NCBI GenBank assembly: GCA_965219035.1
Contig: CBDCMR010000004.1
Location: 1,302,001-1,366,000, forward strand
Reading direction: 5' to 3'
Origin: CBDCKN01 sp965219035
Lineage (GTDB): Bacteria > Gemmatimonadota > Gemmatimonadetes > Longimicrobiales > Gaopeijiaceae
DNA length: 64,000 bases
Below are positions 24,923 to 32,471 of the stretch, piece after piece (position 1 is the first letter of the stretch; every line of letters starts with the position of its first letter). Made by a program: the position numbers and the translations under genes. The notes beneath the pieces were generated by a model that was not told where the DNA came from, made no database searches, and was given only the letters and a program-made list of their open reading frames with translations.

Positions 24923-26118
24923 TCCCCAACTCGTCCGTGGAGCCCATTATCGGCTCGGAGCACATGCTCATCAACATCGGGCCCCAGCACCCTGCGACGC
25001 ATGGAGTGCTTCGCTTGATCTGCGAGCTCGACGGCGAGACGGTTCTCCGGGTCATGCCCGACATCGGCTTCCTGCACTCGTCCTTCGAGAAGCTCGGTGA
25101 GTACCGGACCTGGAACCAGATCATCCCCCTGACAGACCGGATGGACTACCTGGCGCCGCTCATCTACAACTGCGTCTACGTCATGGCCGTCGAGAAGCTC
25201 ATGGGCCTCGAGGTCACGGAGCGCTGCAAGGTCGTACGGGTCATCTGTATGGAAATCGACCGGATCTTCAGCCACCTCCTGTGGCTCGGGACCACGGCCA
25301 TCGACGTGGGGGCGTTCACCCCCTTCCTGTACGCCTTTCAGGAGCGGGAGCGCATCCACCAGCTCCACGAGTCGTTCACGGGTCAGCGCATCACCACGTC
25401 GGCCACGCGGATCGGCGGCATGATGGCCGATCTCCCCGACGGCTGGACCGAGTCGCTCAAGGACTTCCTGGAGACGTTCCCGGACACCCTCGACGAGATC
25501 GACGCTCTGCTGACCACGAACGGGATTCACCTCGGGCGGACGCTCGACGTGGGGCTCATCTCGGGGGAGGACGCCGTCAACCACGGCTTCACCGGTCCCA
25601 ACCTGAGGGCCTCGGGCGTGCCCTACGATCTCCGCAAGGACCAGCCGTACTACGATTACGAGACCTACGACTTCGAGGTGCCGATAGGCGAGAACGGCGA
25701 TTGCTACGACCGCTACCTGGTCCGCATGGAGGAGATGCGCCAGACCGTTCGCATCCTGCACCAGGCCCTGGACCGGCTCCCCGACGGTCCCATTAACGTG
25801 GACGATCCCCGGGTGTCCCTGCCCAGCAAGACCGATTGCATGAGCGACATGGAGTCGATGATCCACCACTTCAAGCTGATCACCGAGGGCATCCCCGTGC
25901 CGGCGGGGGACTGCTACTTCGCGGTGGAGGGCTCCAAGGGTGAGCTAGGGATGTACGTGGTGAGCGACGGCGGCGAGAAGCCGGTCCGCTGGAGAATCCG
26001 GCCCCCGTCCTTCGTCAACCTGTCGGTGATCTCGAAGCTGGCCGAAGGCCATCTGGTCTCCGACCTGATCATGATCAACGCCAGCCTGGACATCGTTCTG
26101 GGCGAAATCGATCGATGA
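24919..26118 (+). CDS. nuoD: NADH-quinone oxidoreductase subunit D
   Basis: NuoD (49-kDa subunit, 399 residues) forms the quinone pocket with NuoB. The characteristic opening INIGPQHPATHGVLRLICEL contains the conserved His-Pro-Ala-Thr-His-Gly. Further marks are ITTSATRIGGMMADLP, GLISGEDAVNHGFTGPNLR and RPPSFVNLSVISKLAEGHLV near the C-terminus. GTG 24919 overlaps the nuoC stop and is preferred over a much longer open frame upstream, which lies inside nuoC. The ATGA overlap with nuoE suggests tight coupling. Confidence 0.96.
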   Translation: MIPNSSVEPIIGSEHMLINIGPQHPATHGVLRLICELDGETVLRVMPDIGFLHSSFEKLGEYRTWNQIIPLTDRMDYLAPLIYNCVYVMAVEKLMGLEVTERCKVVRVICMEIDRIFSHLLWLGTTAIDVGAFTPFLYAFQERERIHQLHESFTGQRITTSATRIGGMMADLPDGWTESLKDFLETFPDTLDEIDALLTTNGIHLGRTLDVGLISGEDAVNHGFTGPNLRASGVPYDLRKDQPYYDYETYDFEVPIGENGDCYDRYLVRMEEMRQTVRILHQALDRLPDGPINVDDPRVSLPSKTDCMSDMESMIHHFKLITEGIPVPAGDCYFAVEGSKGELGMYVVSDGGEKPVRWRIRPPSFVNLSVISKLAEGHLVSDLIMINASLDIVLGEIDR

Positions 26119-26810
26119 GCGAGATTCCGTTCAGGAACGCCGGCTGGGCCGGAAACACTGGGGAGTACGACCTCACGGAAGAACAGGTCCGTGGGCTCGA
26201 CTTCGTGGGTGTGCGCGCCCTGGAGGGTGGCCACCCCGCGGGCGCCTCGAGCTATCCATACATGCTCGAGGAGAAGTACCCGGACGCGCCTCTCTTCGAG
26301 GGCCCGTATCAAGAGCGCTTCGAGAAGATCCTGACGCGCTACCCGGACCAGCAAGCCGCGCTGATTCCGGCCTTGAATCTGGCCCAAGAGGTACGCGGTC
26401 ACATCTCTCCCGAGACGATGGATCGGGTCGCCGAGCTGCTCGGCCTGTCGGCGGCCTACGTCCGGGGCGTGGCCACGTTCTATACCATGTACAACAGGCG
26501 GCCCGTGGGGCGGTACCTGATCCAGGTCTGTACCAACATCAGCTGCAACCTGTGTGGCGGCGAAGACGTGCTGGAGGCCTTCCTCAGGTACACCGACACC
26601 GAGCTGGGCGCAACGTCCGCCGATGGGGCGTTCACGACCATCGAAGCGGAATGCTTGGCGGGTTGCGGCTTTCCCACCTGCGTGCAGATCAACTCCAGGT
26701 ACTTCGAGAACGTGACGCCCGGTGAAGTACCCAAGATCCTCAAGCAATTGAAAAGCGATAACGGTGGCGCTCCCAACGCGGCTCGCCCCACTTCTTCAAC
26801 AGGCCTCTAG
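26115..26810 (+). CDS. nuoE: NADH-quinone oxidoreductase subunit E
   Basis: NuoE carries the [2Fe-2S] cluster N1a in the NADH-binding module. The four ligand cysteines are visible in CTNISCN and ECLAGCGFPTC; the thioredoxin-like fold is preceded by the usual helical region (ALNLAQEVRGHISPETMDRV). The 231-residue protein carries about 45 extra residues at the N-terminus. Its last 15 residues (APNAARPTSSTGL) are encoded by the end of a TA-flanked repeat element (26764-26810), so this tail is acquired and should not be functional. The stop codon itself is the element's flanking TAG. Confidence 0.95.
   Translation: MSEIPFRNAGWAGNTGEYDLTEEQVRGLDFVGVRALEGGHPAGASSYPYMLEEKYPDAPLFEGPYQERFEKILTRYPDQQAALIPALNLAQEVRGHISPETMDRVAELLGLSAAYVRGVATFYTMYNRRPVGRYLIQVCTNISCNLCGGEDVLEAFLRYTDTELGATSADGAFTTIEAECLAGCGFPTCVQINSRYFENVTPGEVPKILKQLKSDNGGAPNAARPTSSTGL
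26764..26809 (-). mobile_element. End fragment of GAGGCCTG-type element
   Basis: Read on the minus strand from 26807, the sequence is GAGGCCTGTTGAAGAAGTGG and continues GGCGAGCCGCGTT, matching the left end of the full copy at 45721 almost perfectly for about 46 bp. TA flanks the terminal repeat at 26808-26809 and forms the nuoE stop. The remainder of the element is absent. Confidence 0.8.
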
Positions 26811-26812
26811 GC

Positions 26813-28105
26813 ATGGGCTACCCGTACCGTCACGACAAGGAAGTCCCGATCCTCTCCAAGTACTTCGGTGATCCGGAAGCCCGGACGCTGGAGGGCTGGA
26901 CGGTCAGGGGTGGATACCAGGCGCTGAAGAAGGCCCTGGACATGAGTCCCGAGGGCGTCGTGGAGACCGTGAAAGACTCGGGGCTCCGAGGCCGGGGCGG
27001 GGCGGGCTTCCCCACGGGCCTCAAGTGGAGCTTCATGCCGAAGGACAAGTCCAGGGCTCACTACCTCGTGTGCAACGCCGACGAGTCGGAGCCCGGTACG
27101 TTCAAGGACCGCGAGCTCCTCCGTTGGGTGCCGCACCTGCTCATCGAGGGATGCGTCATCGGAGCCTACGCCATGGGCGCCGAGCACGTCTACATCTACT
27201 GCAGAGGCGAGTTCTTCGAGGTCAACCAGGTCCTCGCCCGTGCCGTCGAGGACGCGTACGAGGCCGGAATCCTCGGCGACGACGTCATGGGCTCGGGCCA
27301 GAAGATCGACCTGACCGTGTACGTCGGTGCAGGGGCCTACATCTGCGGCGAAGAAACGGGCCTCATGAACTCCCTGGAGGGACGTCGGGGGGAGCCGCGG
27401 GTGAAGCCACCCTTCCCGGCGGCTGTGGGCGTTTTCGGGATGCCCACCACCATCAACAACGTGGAGACGCTTTGCGCCATCCCGTCCATCATCGAGAACG
27501 GAGGTGAATGGTACCGGCAGTGGGGCACGGAGCAGAGCCCCGGAACCAAGCTCTTCTGCGTGAGCGGCCACGTGAACCGACCGGGTAACTACGAGCTGCC
27601 TCTGGCTTTCCCGTTGCACGAGCTCATCTACGACGTTTGCAGTGGGATCCCAGAGGGCCGAGCCCTGAAGGCGGTCATACCCGGTGGGAGCTCCGTCCCC
27701 CTCCTCTCCGCCGAGGAATGCGAGACGTGCGAGCTGTCTTACGAGGGAGTGGTGGAAGCCGGGTCGATGCTCGGCTGTGCGTCGGTCATCGTGATGGACG
27801 AATCCACCGACATCGTTCATCAGGTCATGCGCATGGCGTCGTTCTACGCCCACGAATCCTGCGGCCAATGCACGCCCTGCCGTGAGGGCACGACCTGGGT
27901 CACCAAGATCCTCCGGCGCATCGAGGACGGCCGCGGCACGGAGGAGGACCTGGACACCCTCATCGAGCTCACGGACCAGATGACCGGTACGACCATCTGT
28001 GTGCTCTCGGACTCGGTGGCGGCCCCGGTCCAGTCCTCCATAGCGAAGTTCAAAGACGAGTATCTGGCGCTGATCCGCCGCGGGGAGAGAATGGGGGTCG
28101 CGTAG
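26813..28105 (+). CDS. nuoF: NADH-quinone oxidoreductase subunit F
   Basis: NuoF (51-kDa subunit, 430 residues) oxidises NADH with FMN and carries cluster N3. The NADH/FMN loop GLRGRGGAGFPTGLKWSFM is present near 59-77, ADESEPGTFKDRELL near 88-102, and the [4Fe-4S] ligands in ESCGQCTPCREGT with the fourth Cys in GTTICVLSD near the C-terminus. ATG 26813 follows the nuoE stop by 2 bp. The stop TAG coincides with the TA flank of a 64-bp repeat element, and the element separates nuoF from nuoG. Confidence 0.96.
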   Translation: MGYPYRHDKEVPILSKYFGDPEARTLEGWTVRGGYQALKKALDMSPEGVVETVKDSGLRGRGGAGFPTGLKWSFMPKDKSRAHYLVCNADESEPGTFKDRELLRWVPHLLIEGCVIGAYAMGAEHVYIYCRGEFFEVNQVLARAVEDAYEAGILGDDVMGSGQKIDLTVYVGAGAYICGEETGLMNSLEGRRGEPRVKPPFPAAVGVFGMPTTINNVETLCAIPSIIENGGEWYRQWGTEQSPGTKLFCVSGHVNRPGNYELPLAFPLHELIYDVCSGIPEGRALKAVIPGGSSVPLLSAEECETCELSYEGVVEAGSMLGCASVIVMDESTDIVHQVMRMASFYAHESCGQCTPCREGTTWVTKILRRIEDGRGTEEDLDTLIELTDQMTGTTICVLSDSVAAPVQSSIAKFKDEYLALIRRGERMGVA

Positions 28106-28166
28106 TGTTTCGTTGCGGATGCACCGTGCCCTCGACTGGCCGAGACACTTGGGTAACGGGACACTA
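28103..28166 (+). mobile_element. 64-bp TA-flanked element between nuoF and nuoG
   Basis: TA at 28103-28104 and at 28165-28166 bracket inverted ends GTGTTTCGTTGC (28105-28116) and GTAACGGGACAC (28153-28164). The middle, GGATGCACCGTGCCCTCGAC plus TGGCCGAGACACTT, is the shared right-half core of the family. The left TA is part of the nuoF stop codon. It looks like an internally deleted copy. Confidence 0.8.
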
Positions 28167-28172
28167 AAGGTC

Positions 28173-29783
28173 ATGGCCGAGAACGGACGGAACATCGAGA
28201 ACGTCACGCTGACCATCGACGGACAGGAGGTGACCGTCCTCAAGGGGACCACCATCCTGCAGGCCGCACAGGGCAAGGGGACCGAGATCCCGTACTATTG
28301 CTATCATCCGGGGCTTTCGTCACCGGCCATGTGCCGCCTCTGCCTGGTGGAGGTAGAGGGCGCTCCCAAGCTGCTCCCTTCCTGCACCACGCAGGTTGCC
28401 CAGGACCAGGTCGTGCACACCGCGAGCGAACAGGCGCTGCGGATGCGGACCGGGGTGCTGGAGTTCTACCTGGTGAACCATCCCCTGGACTGCCCCATCT
28501 GTGACCAGTCCGGAGAATGTGAGCTCCAGGACTACGTCTTCGCGGAAGGTAGGGAGCACGGGCGCGCCCGCGAGCCCAAGCGCGTGTTCGGGCGCGACGA
28601 CTTCGGTGGTGACGTCCTCTTCTATGGTGACCGCTGCGTCATGTGCACGCGCTGCGTCCGATTCATGAACGAGATGGAGCAGAACCCGCTACTGGCGGTG
28701 GTCGAGCGCGGCAGCCGCTCGGTCATCGACACTTTTTTCGAGTCCGGGCTGGAAGAGGCCGATTGGGCGGGCAACGTGGTGGACATCTGCCCGGTGGGAG
28801 CGCTCGTCTCCAAGGACTTCCTGCACAAGGCACGGGCCTGGGATCTCGACCACACGCCATCCCTATGCCCCAACTGCAGCCAGGGGTGCAACATCGAGCT
28901 CCACACCCGGGACAACCTCGTCCATCGGATGACGCCGCGGCACAACCCGGACGTGAACGGCCACTGGATCTGCGACTACGGTCGCGGTCGCTATGAGTGG
29001 CTCAATCGCGGCGACCGTCTCGAGGCACCGGTGGTCCGGAGCTCGGGGCAAAGCACGGCCATGGGGTGGAAGGAGGCCCTGGCAGCCCTGAAGGACCGCC
29101 TGGAAGGCGGAAACGGGGGCGTGAAGGCCGTCGTGTCGCCGTTCTGGTCCAACGAGGACCTGGGGGCCGTGGCACGCCTGGTGGACTCCTTGGGCGGCGG
29201 AGAGGTCGTCTACCGGTCGCCGCGGAGCGATGAGGAGGTGGCCTTGGCCGGCTACGAGGGGCTCGCCCGTCGCAAGGACCTGGCTCCCAACGTTCGGGGA
29301 GCCGAACTCCTCGGCTTCACCCGAGTCGGCGACGACTCTGGGCAGGGCGGCCTGAACGACATCGCGGGCCACACCGGAGTGATCCTGGTGCTGGGAGACT
29401 CCCTCGAAGACGCGCCGGAGGGATTGGGCGCCGCGGCGGAGGCCGTCGTCTACCTGGGAGCGTATACGTCGCCTTCTCTGGCCGCGGCAGACTTCGCCCT
29501 CCCCACAACCACGTTCGCTGAGCAGGAAGGGACCTTCACGAGTCATGCCGGCCGGGTTCAACGGTTCTGGCCCGCGTTGGACGCCCCAGGGACGGCGAGG
29601 CCGGCCTGGCTTGTTCTGGGGGCACTCGTAGGGGCCCTCGAGGGCCACGATGGGCCACGCAGGGAGGATCAAGCCTTCCAGCTCCTGTCGGCGCAGGTGC
29701 CGTCCTACGAAGGGATCGACTACGAGGACGTGAGCCTCCAGGGGGCCCAGACCAACGCAACCGTGTCGTTGGCGGGGGACTGA
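28173..29783 (+). CDS. nuoG: NADH-quinone oxidoreductase subunit G
   Basis: NuoG (536 residues) carries most iron-sulfur clusters of the peripheral arm. Ligands are visible for N1b (CYHPG, MCRLC, LPSC), for N5 (HPLDCPICDQSGEC, the HxxxCxxCxxxxxC set) and N4 (RCVMCTRCVRF with CPVGAL). A fourth set, CPNCSQGC followed 27 residues later by Cys, matches the off-path cluster N7. The molybdopterin-like C-terminal domain is shorter than in E. coli (about 908 residues). ATG 28173 starts MAENGRN; an upstream start at 28113 would begin in the repeat element and is rejected. The Shine-Dalgarno is weak. Confidence 0.94.
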   Translation: MAENGRNIENVTLTIDGQEVTVLKGTTILQAAQGKGTEIPYYCYHPGLSSPAMCRLCLVEVEGAPKLLPSCTTQVAQDQVVHTASEQALRMRTGVLEFYLVNHPLDCPICDQSGECELQDYVFAEGREHGRAREPKRVFGRDDFGGDVLFYGDRCVMCTRCVRFMNEMEQNPLLAVVERGSRSVIDTFFESGLEEADWAGNVVDICPVGALVSKDFLHKARAWDLDHTPSLCPNCSQGCNIELHTRDNLVHRMTPRHNPDVNGHWICDYGRGRYEWLNRGDRLEAPVVRSSGQSTAMGWKEALAALKDRLEGGNGGVKAVVSPFWSNEDLGAVARLVDSLGGGEVVYRSPRSDEEVALAGYEGLARRKDLAPNVRGAELLGFTRVGDDSGQGGLNDIAGHTGVILVLGDSLEDAPEGLGAAAEAVVYLGAYTSPSLAAADFALPTTTFAEQEGTFTSHAGRVQRFWPALDAPGTARPAWLVLGALVGALEGHDGPRREDQAFQLLSAQVPSYEGIDYEDVSLQGAQTNATVSLAGD

Positions 29784-29784
29784 C

Positions 29785-31056
29785 ATGGACGTGCTCCAGC
29801 CCATTGCTGGCATCCCGCTCCTGGTGGCCTCCTCTCTCAAGATCGCCGTCATGTTCGGCGTGGTGATGCTTACCGTGGCGTACACGACGCTGGCCGAGCG
29901 ACGCGTGTCGGCGTTCATCCAAGACCGCATGGGTCCCAACCGCGTGGGTCCCTTCGGGCTTCTCCAGCCCATCGCCGACGGCCTCAAGAACCTGGTGAAG
30001 GAAGAGACGCTCCCTGCCTCTGCGTCCAAGCTCTACTTCATGCTCGGGCCCATGCTTTCCATGGTCCCGGCGCTGGTGACGTTCGCCGTCGTGCCCTTCG
30101 CGGCGCCTCTGCCCACTCCCTGGGGAGTGGTGGACATGATCATCGCCGACGTCCCCATCGGCATCCTCTATATCCTGGCGTTGAGCTCGCTGGGAGTGTA
30201 CGGGATCGTCATCTCGGGCTGGGCCTCGAACAACAAGTACGCCTTCCTGGGCGCGCTGCGGGCCTCGGCCCAGATGGTGAGTTATGAAGTGCCCCTGGGG
30301 CTGAGCATCATCGTAGTCCTGATGCTCGCGGGGAACGTCACGCTCACCGAGATCGTCTGGAAGCAGCAGCAGCTGGACCTCTGGTACGTCCTGCCTCTCT
30401 CACTCGGGTTCATCCTCTTCGTGATCGCAGCCTTCGCCGAGACGAACCGGCTCCCGTTCGACATGCCGGAGGCCGAGTCCGAGCTCATCACGGGATTCCA
30501 CACCGAGTACTCGGCCATGAAGTTCTCCATGTTCTTCATCGCCGAGTATTCCCACATGTTGACGGCCTCAGCCCTCATGGCCACCCTCTTCTTCGGGGGG
30601 TGGGACCTCCCGGGGACCTGGGACGACGCCTTTTGGTACGGAGGCTCTCTGGTCAGCGGGTTCGGTGCGGACGGCGCACCCATCGCGGCGGTACCGGCCG
30701 TATGGAAAACGCTCCTCACCTTCGCGGCTTTCGCGGCTAAGACGGCGTTCTTTCTCCTGCTGTACATCTGGGTCCGCTGGACGTTGCCGCGTTTCCGTTA
30801 CGACCAGGTCATGCAGCTGGGTTGGAAGGTCCTCCTCCCCACGGCCCTGGCCTACGTGATGGTCATGGCCGGGACCATGTTGATCCTCGACCAGGTGGGC
30901 GTGACATACGGATTCACCTACGGCCTCGCTCTGACGGCGGTGAGCACCGTGTGCACTGTGGCCTTCGTATTCCACCTCGATCGCGGTCGGATCATCGGGG
31001 GTGCTGCAGCCGGCAGGGTGAGGGTCCTTGAAGAGGCGCCGGCGTCAGGAGATTAG
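29785..31056 (+). CDS. nuoH: NADH-quinone oxidoreductase subunit H
   Basis: NuoH (423 residues, eight or more helices) forms the membrane part of the quinone cavity. The first cytoplasmic loop AERRVSAFIQDRMGPNRVGP near 33-52 and the acidic loop AETNRLPFDMPEAESELITG near 218-237 followed by FHTEYSAMKF are the diagnostic motifs. A C-terminal extension of about 25 residues ends in EEAPASGD. The ATG is one base after the nuoG stop. The protein is longer than the usual 320-350, partly from an extra loop near 275-305. Confidence 0.95.
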   Translation: MDVLQPIAGIPLLVASSLKIAVMFGVVMLTVAYTTLAERRVSAFIQDRMGPNRVGPFGLLQPIADGLKNLVKEETLPASASKLYFMLGPMLSMVPALVTFAVVPFAAPLPTPWGVVDMIIADVPIGILYILALSSLGVYGIVISGWASNNKYAFLGALRASAQMVSYEVPLGLSIIVVLMLAGNVTLTEIVWKQQQLDLWYVLPLSLGFILFVIAAFAETNRLPFDMPEAESELITGFHTEYSAMKFSMFFIAEYSHMLTASALMATLFFGGWDLPGTWDDAFWYGGSLVSGFGADGAPIAAVPAVWKTLLTFAAFAAKTAFFLLLYIWVRWTLPRFRYDQVMQLGWKVLLPTALAYVMVMAGTMLILDQVGVTYGFTYGLALTAVSTVCTVAFVFHLDRGRIIGGAAAGRVRVLEEAPASGD

Positions 31057-31101
31057 AATGTACGGCAGACCATCCACCGTAAGTCGTTTCGGGGAACCGA
31101 C

Positions 31102-31602
31102 ATGGCTGTAACCGTAAAGGTCATCCGCAGGCCCGATCCGGAACGCACGTCGTATCTGAGGGCTGCCCTCAAGGGCATGTCCGTGACGCTCCGTCACATG
31201 GTGAACCCGGACAAGGTGACACAGCAGTACCCCGAGGAGCAGACTGAGCTGAGCCCAAGGTGGAGGGGCACACACCGCATGGAGGTCCACGCCGACGGGC
31301 GGCCCAAGTGCGTGGCGTGCGGGCTCTGTCCCACGGTTTGTCCCGCGAACTGCATCCGCCTCGTGGGCGGTGAGGACGACCAGGGGAACCGGTATCCCAT
31401 CGTCTTCGAGATCGACGAGTTCCGCTGCATCTTCTGCGGAATGTGCCAGGAGGTATGTCCCGTGGAGGCCATCCACATGGGCCGTGACTTCGAGAACGCC
31501 GAGTACTCGCGGGACCGCTTCGTCTACGACCTGGACCGCCTCATGGAGGTGGACCACCCGGTAACCTTGTTGTGGGATCCCGAGGATCCGAAGAGTGAGT
31601 GA
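31102..31602 (+). CDS. nuoI: NADH-quinone oxidoreductase subunit I
   Basis: NuoI (166 residues) holds two [4Fe-4S] clusters, N6a and N6b, which pass electrons to NuoB. Both ferredoxin motifs are visible, CVACGLCPTVCPANC near 72-86 and CIFCGMCQEVCPVEA near 112-126. The N-terminal amphipathic helix lies on the membrane (LKGMSVTLRHMVNPDK). ATG 31102 has GGGGA upstream. The 45-bp gap after nuoH shows no special structure. Confidence 0.95.
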   Translation: MAVTVKVIRRPDPERTSYLRAALKGMSVTLRHMVNPDKVTQQYPEEQTELSPRWRGTHRMEVHADGRPKCVACGLCPTVCPANCIRLVGGEDDQGNRYPIVFEIDEFRCIFCGMCQEVCPVEAIHMGRDFENAEYSRDRFVYDLDRLMEVDHPVTLLWDPEDPKSE

Positions 31603-31640
31603 TGGTCTTGTGACCTCGGCGCCATGCGAAAACGATAGAC

Positions 31641-32162
31641 ATGGCTGATCTGCTCTTCTACATATTCGCCGCCGTAGCGGTCGGGGGTGCTTTCGGGGTG
31701 GTGATGGGGCGAAGCCCCATCGCGAGCCTGATGTTCATGGTGGCCAGCCTGGCGAGCATCGCCGGCATCTTCGTGCTGCTCGAGGCCCATTTCCTGGCGG
31801 CCATCCAGATCATGGTCTACGCCGGGGCCATCATGGTCCTCTTCCTCTTCGTCATCATGCTCCTGAACCTGGGCCACGACTATCAGCGTGACATCCGGGG
31901 CGGCATCGCCATGATCTTCGGCTTCGCCATCGCGGGAGGCCTGGGCGGCCTGCTGGCCAGGCAGCTCGGAGGCGGATCCGGCGGGTTGGAGAGCGGCCTC
32001 GGGGCGGCCGACGCCATCGACGCGGCTCTGTTGGAGTACGGGGCGGTGGGCGCCATCGCCCGGCCCCTCTTCACCGACTACGTGGTCCCCTTCGAGCTCA
32101 CGGGAATCCTGCTCCTCGTGGCCATCGTAGGCGCCATCGTCCTGGCCAAAAAGGGGGTGTGA
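31641..32162 (+). CDS. nuoJ: NADH-quinone oxidoreductase subunit J
   Basis: NuoJ (173 residues) is a five-helix membrane subunit next to NuoH and NuoK. The third helix has the conserved AAIQIMVYAGAIMVLFLFVI near 53-72, where the pi-bulge and gating residues of ND6 lie. The stop codon overlaps the nuoK ATG (GTGATG), so the two are coupled. Confidence 0.94.
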   Translation: MADLLFYIFAAVAVGGAFGVVMGRSPIASLMFMVASLASIAGIFVLLEAHFLAAIQIMVYAGAIMVLFLFVIMLLNLGHDYQRDIRGGIAMIFGFAIAGGLGGLLARQLGGGSGGLESGLGAADAIDAALLEYGAVGAIARPLFTDYVVPFELTGILLLVAIVGAIVLAKKGV

Positions 32163-32467
32163 TGGGGAGCGACATGCTCGCCGAGTCCCTGGTCCTCTCG
32201 GCCCTGATCTTCGTCATCGGGACCATGGGTGTCATCGTGCGCCGCAACGTCATAATCATGTTCCTGTGCATCGAGCTTCAGCTCAACGCCGTGAACCTGA
32301 CCTTCGTGGCCCTCTCCCGATACGTGGGAATCGAGGGCCAGCTCTTCGTCTTCTTCGTGATGACGGTGGCGGCGGCCGAGGCGGCCGTCGGGCTGGCCAT
32401 CATCATCTCGATCTTCCGGCACTACGAGACGGCGAACGTGGACAACTTCAACCTGCTCAAATGGTAG
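32162..32467 (+). CDS. nuoK: NADH-quinone oxidoreductase subunit K
   Basis: NuoK (101 residues, three helices) belongs to the proton path of complex I. The second helix has IIMFLCIELQLNAVNLTFVA with the conserved Glu, and the third has VAAAEAAVGLAIIISIFR with the second buried Glu. ATG 32162 overlaps the nuoJ stop; GTG 32159 would add one residue. Confidence 0.95.
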   Translation: MGSDMLAESLVLSALIFVIGTMGVIVRRNVIIMFLCIELQLNAVNLTFVALSRYVGIEGQLFVFFVMTVAAAEAAVGLAIIISIFRHYETANVDNFNLLKW

Positions 32468-32471
32468 CGTC

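Noticed and set aside
28113..28172. N-terminal extension of nuoG from 28113
   Set aside because: It would be encoded by the TA-flanked element and is unlike any NuoG.
26807..28276. Long minus-strand open frame of 489 codons opposite nuoF
   Set aside because: It mirrors nuoF codons in a GC-rich gene and has no recognisable motif; the plus-strand gene is certain.
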